A DNA stretch of 64,000 nucleotides from JBMNCQ01 sp049366715 (lineage in GTDB: Bacteria > Bacillota > Peptococcia > Peptococcales > BICA1-8). The notes beneath the pieces are model-generated. The model made no database searches and had not been told where the DNA came from. It worked only from the letters and a program-made list of their open reading frames with translations. The stretch lies in NCBI GenBank assembly GCA_049366715.1, contig JBMNCQ010000040.1, positions 6,394 through 70,393 on the forward strand. The letters run 5' to 3'. Positions 8,526-15,788 of this stretch are shown here, in pieces (within the stretch, counting starts at the first letter, position 1; each line of letters starts with the position of its first letter). Position numbers and translations under genes: made by a program.

Positions 8526-9086
8526 ATGTTTAAATCCTACAAAAAAATAATGGTAAGTATATTTGTTTTTATTATTATGCTGGCTATTCTGATGGGCGTT
8601 TACCATTTCTATAAACAATATTTTGTCAACCAGCCTCTTTCGGTAACTTTGGATAATTCAGACTTTATTGCTGATTACACAATCGTTGAAGAAGGGGAAA
8701 AGCCGGTTTTACGGCTGGAACTGAATAAGACCCGGAATCTGCAGCATGATTTTCTTGATTTTTTGCATAACAGCCAGAAATTAATAGAAGAAAAAAGTTT
8801 AACTGTAGAAATAACTACCCGGCCCAATGAGTCTTTGTTAACAATGTATCAACAAATACATCCTGCTGTTTATGAAGCATTAGAAATAGGAAATTATACG
8901 TCCCTTCAGGACCGGCTGCAGAAAATTAATAAAGAGCTAATCCTTACCAGGGCCGAATTAGCAATTACTGATGATTTTCTCCTGTTACAACTGGAAGACG
9001 GTGATGCTTATTTATACTGTGTCTTTAATAAAGGTGAAAACAGCACTCCGAAAATATTAAATGTCATAGGGAGTGGTAAAGCATGA
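8526..9086 (+). CDS. Membrane-anchored protein of unknown function, partner of FtsH-like protease
   Basis: 186 residues, not recognised. A short basic N-terminus and one hydrophobic span (about residues 8-27) suggest an N-in signal anchor with a roughly 155-residue external domain of mixed charge and no cysteine pairs beyond a single Cys. A strong ribosome site (AAGGGGGGGAGG) precedes the ATG. The stop overlaps the start of the next gene by 4 nt (ATGA), so it is co-translated with the FtsH-like protease. A role as adaptor, inhibitor or substitute for the missing external domain of that protease is inference. Confidence 0.8.
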   Translation: MFKSYKKIMVSIFVFIIMLAILMGVYHFYKQYFVNQPLSVTLDNSDFIADYTIVEEGEKPVLRLELNKTRNLQHDFLDFLHNSQKLIEEKSLTVEITTRPNESLLTMYQQIHPAVYEALEIGNYTSLQDRLQKINKELILTRAELAITDDFLLLQLEDGDAYLYCVFNKGENSTPKILNVIGSGKA

Positions 9087-10558
9087 AATTTGAAATAATC
9101 ACTGGTATGGTGCTGGCTTCTTTCGTATTCCTGTTTGTGATCGGGTATGATATAACCCCGTTGATCATTCTGGCCGTGTTAGGTATCATGTTTTATCTAA
9201 TGGTACAAAGGAAAGGGCTCGTTAAGAATGAAAGCTTTCAAGAAGTAGCCGCAACAGGTAAGTTTAATTTTGAAAATATTGGCGGACAGGATGTTGCCAA
9301 ACAAGAATTGAAAGAAGCATTAGAATTTTTAATAAAATCAGATGATATCAATAAACGGGGCATCCGGCCTTTAAAAGGCATTTTGCTCACAGGACCCCCG
9401 GGAACAGGGAAAACTTTACTTGCTAAGGCTGCAGCAAACTATTCGGATGCAGTCTTTTTAGCAACATCAGGTGCTGAGTTTATTGAAATGTATGCAGGGG
9501 TTGGGGCTCAGCGGGTGAGAAAATTATTTCAATCGGCCCGGGAAAAAGCCAAAAAACAGCAAAGAAACAGAGCGATTATTTTTATTGATGAAATAGATGT
9601 TTTGGGGTCCCAGAGGGGAAGCCACGCCAGTCATATGGAATATGACCAGACATTAAACCAGTTTCTGGTTGAATTAGACGGATTAAGCGGCAATCAAGAT
9701 ATCAATATTTTAGTAATTGGGGCGACGAACAGACCTGATTTATTGGATTCCGCCTTATTAAGACCCGGCAGGTTTGACCGGCAGGTTAAAGTTGATGTGC
9801 CGACTCTCACGGGAAGACTGGAGATTCTTAAGCTTCATACCGGCAATAAAAAGCTGTCGGCTGATGTCAACCTTGAGGAAATAGCCAAGGAAACTTACGG
9901 TTTTTCCGGAGCTCATTTGGAAAGTGTGTCCAATGAAGCCGCAATTCTTGCCTTGAGGGATAAAGCAGAGTCTATTGAGCAATCTCATTTTAAAGAAGCC
10001 ATTGATAAGGTAATGTTAGGAGAAAAATTAGGTGATAAAGCGAATAAAAAAGTTCTGCAGAGAGTGGCAATCCACGAAGCCGGTCACGCCATTATCAGTG
10101 AGATTGTAAAGCCTGATTCAGTTTCCCAGGTAACGGTTACATCCAGAGGCAATGCCCTGGGTTATGTGAGGCAAAATCAAGAGGATAATGAAAAATTGTA
10201 TACGGAGCTTGAATTGCGCAACCAAATAAAAGTTTGTCTGGCCGGTGCTGCAGCAGAAGTAGTCTGTTTAGGGAATAAAAGTACCGGGGCCGGGAATGAC
10301 TTTAAACAAGCTGTTAAGATCGCTAAGACCATAATAAATTGCGGACTGTCGTCTTTAGGAGTAATCTCGGAGGAAGACCTGCCTTCAGAAAAATTGAATT
10401 GTGTTTTGCAAGAAATGATTAAAGACGAAGAGCTTGAAGTTACCGGTATAATAAACCAGAATATTGCAAAACTCTTGGAAATCGCCGGTATTTTACAAGA
10501 ACAGGAGAAAATATCCGGAGAAGTAATCAGAAAAGTACTCAATAATGACGCAGCATGA
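9083..10558 (+). CDS. Short FtsH-like AAA+ zinc metalloprotease
   Basis: 491-residue membrane ATP-dependent protease. Two close hydrophobic spans (about 4-21 and 26-40) leave almost no external loop, unlike standard FtsH with a ~75-residue periplasmic domain and ~600-650 residues in all. AAA+ module: Walker A GPPGTGKT (104-111), Walker B IIFIDEID, and second region of homology ATNRPDLLDSALLRPGRFDR. M41 peptidase: HEAGH (331-335) with likely third zinc ligand D406 in GAGNDF. All catalytic residues are kept. It is coupled to the anchored protein upstream and precedes cinA. It is probably a paralogue of, rather than a replacement for, the housekeeping FtsH. Confidence 0.88.
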   Translation: MKFEIITGMVLASFVFLFVIGYDITPLIILAVLGIMFYLMVQRKGLVKNESFQEVAATGKFNFENIGGQDVAKQELKEALEFLIKSDDINKRGIRPLKGILLTGPPGTGKTLLAKAAANYSDAVFLATSGAEFIEMYAGVGAQRVRKLFQSAREKAKKQQRNRAIIFIDEIDVLGSQRGSHASHMEYDQTLNQFLVELDGLSGNQDINILVIGATNRPDLLDSALLRPGRFDRQVKVDVPTLTGRLEILKLHTGNKKLSADVNLEEIAKETYGFSGAHLESVSNEAAILALRDKAESIEQSHFKEAIDKVMLGEKLGDKANKKVLQRVAIHEAGHAIISEIVKPDSVSQVTVTSRGNALGYVRQNQEDNEKLYTELELRNQIKVCLAGAAAEVVCLGNKSTGAGNDFKQAVKIAKTIINCGLSSLGVISEEDLPSEKLNCVLQEMIKDEELEVTGIINQNIAKLLEIAGILQEQEKISGEVIRKVLNNDAA

Positions 10559-10563
10559 ACTCG

Positions 10564-10618
10564 TGCACCCCAAATCTTAGCTGTTAGAGCCGGCATTTGG
10601 AGGTGCATCTTTTTTATC
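10564..10618 (+). terminator. Intrinsic terminator after FtsH-like gene
   Basis: TGCACCCCAAAT pairs with ATTTGGAGGTGCA with one mismatch across a 19-nt loop, followed by TCTTTTTTATC. Confidence 0.75.
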
Positions 10619-10738
10619 TTTATCCGAATCTTGTCAACTAGAAATGGGATGTTTAATAGATGCCAAGCGAAGGGGCTTTAGGCGATTAATTCTTATTGTG
10701 ATAAAATACTAATTAAAGTTGATAAAGAGGTGAGGATA

Positions 10739-11980
10739 ATGAAAACAGAGATAATAAGCGTGGGTACGGAAATTTTATTAGGTGATATCGTGAATACAAA
10801 TGCCAATTTTCTGGCTAAGGAATTGGCAAATTTAGGTATTGATGTTTTTTTTATATCCAGCGTAGGGGATAATTTACAACGGATACAAGGCGTTTTTGCG
10901 CTAGCCTGTCAGCGTTCGGATCTGGTTTTCGTAACAGGCGGATTAGGACCTACTGAAGATGATATAACCCGGGAAGCTTTATGTAATGTTTTAGGCATTT
11001 CTTTAACAAAAGATCAAAATGAAATAAGCAGAATCCAGGGTTTTTTTAAAAACAGGAATCTGGAGATGCCAAGCAATAATATCCGCCAGGCCTTGATTCC
11101 GGAAGGTGCTCTTATTTTAAAAAATAATTATGGGACGGCCAGTGGATTAATTGTTAAGAGCGATCATAAGTATTTCATATTATTGCCGGGACCACCGGCA
11201 GAGATGAAAAATATCTTTACAGATGAAGTTGTTCCCTGGTTAAAAGCAAATGTAGCGCGAAAAGATTATCTGCTAAAATCCCATACCTTAAAATTTATAG
11301 GTATCAGTGAATCAAAGCTAGATCTGGTGCTGAATGACCTTCTTAAATATCAGAATCCGACCCTGGCTCTCTTGGCTAAGAGTGATGCCATACATCTACG
11401 GATTACTGCTAAAGTCGCATCGGAAAATGAATTTTTTGAATTAACAAAACCTGTAGAAGATGAGATTATGGCAAGGGTTGGAAAATACTACTACGGATCG
11501 GACTCAGAAACTTTGGAGCAGTTGGTAGGATCTCTGCTAACGCAAAAAAAATTAACAGTCTCCACGGCAGAATCTTGCACAGGTGGTCTAATTGCTAAGC
11601 GCTTCACGGATATTTCCGGTAGTTCAAATTATTTCCTGGGAGGTATTATTGCCTATGATAACAGGGTTAAAGAGCAGATTTTAAAGGTATCCCCTGGAAT
11701 ATTGGCCAGTGACGGAGCTGTTAGTGAAAGAACAGCCTTGGCTATGGCAGAGGGGGCCAGAAAAATTTTAGGTTCTGATCTTGCGATAGCAACAACAGGG
11801 ATTGCAGGACCTAACGGTGGGAGCAGTGCCAAGCCGGTAGGTCTGGTATATATTTCTGTTGTTGGACAAAATATAAATATATGCAAAAGATATATTTTTT
11901 CCGGTGACCGCGCTACTGTTAGATACCGGGCCGGCACCTGGGCATTAAATCTATTAAAAAGGAGTTTGGAAGAAGCTTGA
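10739..11980 (+). CDS. cinA: CinA family protein (competence/damage-inducible, NMN deamidase type)
   Basis: 413 residues. The N-terminal MoaB/MogA-like domain (SVGTEILLGDIVNTN, VFVTGGLGPTEDD) is linked in this family to ADP-ribose/FAD pyrophosphatase activity. The C-terminal domain (STAESCTGGLIAKRF, TTGIAGPNGG) is the nicotinamide-nucleotide amidase that recycles NMN after DNA ligase. AGAGG sits about 9 nt before ATG 10739; the GTG at 10730 lies against that site and is rejected. It overlaps the following phosphoesterase by 4 nt and lies in the cinA-recA order shared by many Firmicutes. Confidence 0.93.
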   Translation: MKTEIISVGTEILLGDIVNTNANFLAKELANLGIDVFFISSVGDNLQRIQGVFALACQRSDLVFVTGGLGPTEDDITREALCNVLGISLTKDQNEISRIQGFFKNRNLEMPSNNIRQALIPEGALILKNNYGTASGLIVKSDHKYFILLPGPPAEMKNIFTDEVVPWLKANVARKDYLLKSHTLKFIGISESKLDLVLNDLLKYQNPTLALLAKSDAIHLRITAKVASENEFFELTKPVEDEIMARVGKYYYGSDSETLEQLVGSLLTQKKLTVSTAESCTGGLIAKRFTDISGSSNYFLGGIIAYDNRVKEQILKVSPGILASDGAVSERTALAMAEGARKILGSDLAIATTGIAGPNGGSSAKPVGLVYISVVGQNINICKRYIFSGDRATVRYRAGTWALNLLKRSLEEA

Positions 11981-13362
11981 ATAAAGGTCAAGTAAAGTAT
12001 TGGTTTAGTATTGTTTTACTAGCTATAATCGGAACATTGGCTTTTATAAGTATTTTAGGTACGATGACCTTTAATTATGAAGCTTTAGAGTTCAAAATCG
12101 GGATTCAGATTTTCGATCATGGGTTTACGGAAATAAGAATTCCCCCTATCGGAAGCATCAGGGCTAAAACACATATTGCTCCCTTAAAACTGAGCATTAG
12201 CTTGGAAAATGTTGATATAAAATTACTACAGGGTTTATTGGATACAAATCCCAATAAAGACGCGCTGCTCAAAAATTTTGAGCAAAAAATATCTAAAATT
12301 GCTAAGATATACATAGTGAGATTATTTGTGCTGGCTGTCTTGGGGGGGATCGCAGGAAGTTTATTTTATGACCGGAAAAGGCTGAAACCTTTATGGTGCG
12401 GTGCTTTAGTGGGGACGCTTATATTTCTCGTATTCATTTTAGGGTCAATTGCAACTTTTGATTTACATGCTTTTCAAAATCCTGAATATCAAGGGGCTTT
12501 GGAAGCTGCTCCCTGGATGATAGGGCTTGCCGAGCAGGCCTTTGTAAAGCTGGATACTTTAAGTGCGCAGCTGGAGTTGATGGCGAAAAACTTCTACGTA
12601 TTATTTGAAAAAATAGATACGTTAGATACTTTAAGTGATTCGGAAGGAACGCTTAAAGTGCTCCATGTTTCGGACTTTCATAATAATCGTGCGGCTCTGC
12701 AATTTGTTACACAGGTTGTTAAGAGTTTTAAGGTGGACTTTGTCATTGATACCGGGGATTTTACTGATTATGGAACCCCGATCGAAGCTCAGCTGCTGGA
12801 ATATCTCCAGGATATTCCCGTACCTTATTTGTTTATTGCCGGTAATCATGATTCTCCGGAGATTATTAAGAAGTTGCAGCAAATCAGCCAGGTTGAAATT
12901 GTTGATGGTAATTTTACGAATATGAAAGGGCTGAGGATTCTCGGTTTACATGATCCTGCATCGCTGTCGAATAATATTACGACACCTGATGGTGAAATAA
13001 TTAAAAATTATCAGGACAAATTGGTGGAATTATGGGAGTCCGAGATAGATAATCCTCCGGATATCGTAGCTATTCATAATTATGCTATCGGAAAGGTGCT
13101 GGCAGGTAAGGCTCCTTTAATCATTCATGGGCATGATCATGAATTTAAGATATACGATGATCAGGGCACTGTGGTTATTGATGCCGGTACAACGGGAGCA
13201 GCGGGAATCAGAGGTTTACAGGCGACAAAAGAAATACCTTATACGGTAGCTCTCCTGCATTTCCAACAGGAGGAAGATCATTTCGTTTTAACGGCGGTAG
13301 ATTCCATAAAAGTATATAATATGCAGAGCGGGTTTATCCTGGAACGAAATGTCGTCAACTGA
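11977..13362 (+). CDS. Membrane-bound calcineurin-like metallophosphoesterase
   Basis: 461 residues starting with TTG overlapping the cinA stop. One membrane span lies near the N-terminus (about 8-28), an ~85-residue external stretch follows, and two more spans lie at about 110-150. The C-terminal half is a calcineurin-type phosphoesterase carrying VSDFHNN, DTGDFTDYG, AGNHD and HGHDHEF, so all metal ligand motifs are present. The substrate is unknown. The catalytic domain should be cytoplasmic or external depending on the number of spans, which I cannot settle by eye. It lies between cinA and thpR in an apparent operon. Confidence 0.85.
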   Translation: MNKGQVKYWFSIVLLAIIGTLAFISILGTMTFNYEALEFKIGIQIFDHGFTEIRIPPIGSIRAKTHIAPLKLSISLENVDIKLLQGLLDTNPNKDALLKNFEQKISKIAKIYIVRLFVLAVLGGIAGSLFYDRKRLKPLWCGALVGTLIFLVFILGSIATFDLHAFQNPEYQGALEAAPWMIGLAEQAFVKLDTLSAQLELMAKNFYVLFEKIDTLDTLSDSEGTLKVLHVSDFHNNRAALQFVTQVVKSFKVDFVIDTGDFTDYGTPIEAQLLEYLQDIPVPYLFIAGNHDSPEIIKKLQQISQVEIVDGNFTNMKGLRILGLHDPASLSNNITTPDGEIIKNYQDKLVELWESEIDNPPDIVAIHNYAIGKVLAGKAPLIIHGHDHEFKIYDDQGTVVIDAGTTGAAGIRGLQATKEIPYTVALLHFQQEEDHFVLTAVDSIKVYNMQSGFILERNVVN

Positions 13363-13380
13363 CCGAAGGAGCTATGTTTG

Positions 13381-13938
13381 ATGCGTTATTTTCTGGCCTT
13401 GCCAATTAAACCGATTATGAAAAATGATATTTTTGCTATTCAATCCCAGCTCAAAAAATCTTGGCGGATTAATGCAGCATGGGTTATGAAAGAAAATCTG
13501 CATTTAACAATTAAATTTTGGGGTCAGCTGGACCGGAGCAATGCTGATGATATTGAAAAATCCCTGCAAGCCATTATCAATAATAATATTTCCAATATAG
13601 CTTGCAGATTAACAACATTAGGTGTGTTCCCAAACAAAAAAAATCCCCGTGTTATTTGGATCGGGTTAGCAGGAGAAATAGAAAAGATACATAATTTATA
13701 TATAAAATGCGAGAAAATTTCGCGAGACTTAGGAATGCTGCAATCTCATACGGCTTTTACACCTCATATTACCCTGGCCCGAATTAAAGAAAATATTGTG
13801 TTAACTGATGAAACGCTGGCAGGTTTTCCTTTGCAAACGAAAGAAGTTAGCTTTGACAAAGCAGTCCTTTATCATAGCACCTTGACTTCCAGGGGGCCTG
13901 TATACCGTGTAGTTGAAGTTTTTCCATTTAGTGGTTGA
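13381..13938 (+). CDS. thpR: RNA 2',3'-cyclic phosphodiesterase ThpR (LigT family)
   Basis: 185 residues of the 2H phosphoesterase superfamily, with both catalytic HxT motifs: H41-L-T43 and H129-I-T131, the second within FTPHITLARI. The family hydrolyses 2',3'-cyclic phosphates and can ligate 2'-5' RNA ends in vitro. AAGGAG lies 9 nt before ATG 13381; TTG 13378 is the alternative. The stop codon is embedded in the -35 hexamer of the recA promoter. Confidence 0.9.
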   Translation: MRYFLALPIKPIMKNDIFAIQSQLKKSWRINAAWVMKENLHLTIKFWGQLDRSNADDIEKSLQAIINNNISNIACRLTTLGVFPNKKNPRVIWIGLAGEIEKIHNLYIKCEKISRDLGMLQSHTAFTPHITLARIKENIVLTDETLAGFPLQTKEVSFDKAVLYHSTLTSRGPVYRVVEVFPFSG

Positions 13939-13963
13939 CAAAAGCTGAATATCAAATTATAAT
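13935..13963 (+). promoter_or_regulatory. Consensus SigA promoter of recA
   Basis: TTGACA (13935-13940), a 17-nt spacer, then TATAAT (13958-13963): every hexamer base matches consensus. The -35 contains the thpR stop codon TGA (13936-13938). Confidence 0.9.
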
Positions 13964-13967
13964 TAAA

Positions 13968-13981
13968 CGAACGTTTGTTTG
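13968..13981 (+). promoter_or_regulatory. LexA (SOS) box of recA
   Basis: CGAACGTTTGTTTG matches the Gram-positive LexA operator CGAACRNRYGTTYG at all but one specified position. It starts 4 nt after the -10 and covers the expected transcription start, a position that would block RNA polymerase. Confidence 0.85.
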
Positions 13982-14003
13982 GAGAGGGAGGATAAAATAT
14001 TTT

Positions 14004-15029
14004 ATGTCTGATAAAAAGAAAGCCTTAGAGATAGCTTTAAATCAAATAGAGAAGCAATTTGGCAAAGGGTCTATTATGAAGCTTGGCGAACAGGCCAAAC
14101 TAAACGTTGAGGTGATTTCTACCGGCTCATTAGCATTAGATGCTGCTTTAGGAGTCGGAGGAGTACCAAGAGGGAGAGTCATTGAAATCTTTGGACCTGA
14201 GTCTTCTGGTAAAACTACTGTTGCCCTTCATATCATTGCTGAAGCGCAAAAAACAGGAGGCAGTGCTGCATTTGTTGATGCTGAACATGCTTTGGACCCC
14301 ATATATGCCAGGAATTTAGGCGTGGATATTGATAATCTTTTAGTTTCTCAGCCTGATACCGGAGAACAGGCTTTGGAAATTGCCGAAGCTTTAGTGAGAA
14401 GCGGGGCTTTAGATGTGATCGTTATTGATTCGGTGGCGGCCCTTGTTCCCCGGGCTGAAATTGAAGGGGAAATGGGTGATGCCCATGTGGGTCTGCAGGC
14501 ACGTTTAATGTCTCAGGCTTTAAGAAAGCTGACCGGTTCCATTAGTAAATCAAGGACAACGGCAATTTTCATTAACCAGATCAGGGAAAAAGTAGGTATT
14601 ATGTTTGGTAATCCCGAGACTACTCCGGGAGGACGAGCTTTAAAATTTTATGCCTCGGTCAGAATGGAGGTAAGAAGGGTTGATTCCTTAAAACAAGGTG
14701 TTGATCTGGTAGGAAACCGGACACGGGTTAAAATAGTTAAAAACAAAGTAGCACCTCCTTTTAAACAAGCCGATTTCGATATTATGTATGGTTTAGGAAT
14801 ATCCAGAGAAGGGAGTATCCTGGATCTGGGAGCGGATTTAGATGTTGTTAAGAAAAGCGGCGCCTGGTATTCCTTTGGTGATGAACGATTGGGGCAGGGA
14901 AGAGAAAATGCTAAAGACTTTTTGAAAGACAACCCGGATATCTGTAAAAGTATTGAGATGCAGGTTAAGAAGCTGTTAAATATACCGGGGGCCGAAATAG
15001 AAACTGAGGAAGCTGTTTCTTCCACATGA
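14004..15029 (+). CDS. recA: Recombinase RecA
   Basis: 341-residue strand-exchange ATPase and LexA co-protease. Recognised by LNQIEKQFGKGSIMKLG, Walker A GPESSGKT (64-71), VIDSVAALVPRAEIEGEMGD, loop-2 region FINQIREKVGIMFGNPETTP and GGRALKFYASVR. The frame is open back to 13935, but those 23 codons contain the promoter and LexA box, so ATG 14004 (preceded by AGGGAGG) is the start. No intein is present. SOS control is shown directly by the operator. The stop overlaps recX (ATGA). Confidence 0.98.
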   Translation: MSDKKKALEIALNQIEKQFGKGSIMKLGEQAKLNVEVISTGSLALDAALGVGGVPRGRVIEIFGPESSGKTTVALHIIAEAQKTGGSAAFVDAEHALDPIYARNLGVDIDNLLVSQPDTGEQALEIAEALVRSGALDVIVIDSVAALVPRAEIEGEMGDAHVGLQARLMSQALRKLTGSISKSRTTAIFINQIREKVGIMFGNPETTPGGRALKFYASVRMEVRRVDSLKQGVDLVGNRTRVKIVKNKVAPPFKQADFDIMYGLGISREGSILDLGADLDVVKKSGAWYSFGDERLGQGRENAKDFLKDNPDICKSIEMQVKKLLNIPGAEIETEEAVSST

Positions 15030-15472
15030 ATGATCAAGAAGTAAGAAAGCTGGCTCTTAAATATTTAACGATCAGACCCCGTTCGATATATGAAATGGAA
15101 ACATATCTTAATAAAAAAAAATGTAATGAGACGATAATTTCAGAGGTAATTCGTTATTTAAAAGAGTTAGGTTATTTGAATGACGCAAATTTCTGTCAGC
15201 TGTGGGTTGAAGACAGATTAAAATTTAAACCCATGGGTAAAAGGCGCCTTTACCATGAACTTATGCAAAAAGGTGTTGCCCCAGAGCTGATAGAAGATAC
15301 TCTCTCTCAAAAGGTTTCAGAGGAAATTGAATTGAATTTAGCAGTTGAGTTAGCCGGTAAATATTTAAGAACAAATGATCATAGGCAATATGAAAAACTG
15401 TTTCGCTTTTTAGTACGGCGGGGATTCGAACCTAAAGTCGCCTTTCAGGTTACGGAAGAAATTTTTTCTTGA
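15026..15472 (+). CDS. recX: Regulatory protein RecX
   Basis: 148 residues overlapping the recA stop by 4 nt, so translationally coupled. Three-helix RecX repeats are visible (ALKYLTIRPRSIYEMETYL, GYLNDANFCQLWVEDRL, KRRLYHELMQKGV). The family binds RecA filaments and modulates RecA activity, and recA-recX pairing is common. It lacks the N-terminal extension of the longer Bacillus RecX, consistent with clostridial versions. Confidence 0.92.
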   Translation: MNDQEVRKLALKYLTIRPRSIYEMETYLNKKKCNETIISEVIRYLKELGYLNDANFCQLWVEDRLKFKPMGKRRLYHELMQKGVAPELIEDTLSQKVSEEIELNLAVELAGKYLRTNDHRQYEKLFRFLVRRGFEPKVAFQVTEEIFS

Positions 15473-15500
15473 CAAAATTCCAGTTTATACCACTTAATTC

Positions 15501-15529
15501 TTGACATAATTGACAATAAACATTAAAAT
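15501..15529 (+). promoter_or_regulatory. SigA-type promoter between recX and rny
   Basis: TTGACA (15501-15506), a 17-nt spacer, then TAAAAT (15524-15529). The expected start is near 15536, about 250 nt before the rny start and about 170 nt before an intrinsic terminator. Confidence 0.7.
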
Positions 15530-15534
15530 AAAAT

Positions 15535-15738
15535 CCGAGGGAAACCGTTTTATAGAGATTACCCTGATTTACTGCGGGTTTAAATATATTTTATATAAAT
15601 ATAGAGGGATAACTTAGATATATTTATTATAAATTAATTTTAATTTCACTAGCTCTTAGAAATATAAAGGGAATAGTGTATACCCGTTTAAATTATAGGG
15701 ATTTCTATGAACCGAGTTTTTTACTCGGTTTTATTATT
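15535..15738 (+). ncRNA. Candidate structured non-coding RNA or leader upstream of rny
   Basis: A promoter at 15501-15529 and a terminator at 15710-15738 bracket about 200 nt with no ORF. The two ends can pair: TATAGAGAT (15551-15559) with ATTTCTATG (15701-15709), with G-U pairs, and CCCT (15562-15565) with AGGG (15697-15700). CGGGT (15575-15579) can pair with ACCCG (15682-15686) further in. This is a long rod closed next to the terminator, in size and outline like 6S RNA, but I cannot show it is 6S. An attenuating leader for rny is the alternative. Confidence 0.42.
15710..15738 (+). terminator. Intrinsic terminator upstream of rny
   Basis: AACCGAGT (15710-15717) pairs with ACTCGGTT (15723-15730) around TTTTT, then TTATTATTTT. 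It lies between the 15501 promoter and rny, so it either ends a small RNA or attenuates rny. Confidence 0.8.
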
Positions 15739-15788
15739 TTAATTTAGAAATTAATAATTTGAAAATTTTTTATGAGGAGGTGAATGTC

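Noticed and set aside
13935..14003. N-terminal extension of RecA by 23 residues
   Set aside because: It covers the -35, -10 and LexA box; normal RecA begins at 14004.
15510..15515. Second TTGACA upstream of rny
   Set aside because: No acceptable -10 lies 16-18 nt downstream; the copy at 15501 fits TAAAAT at 17 nt.
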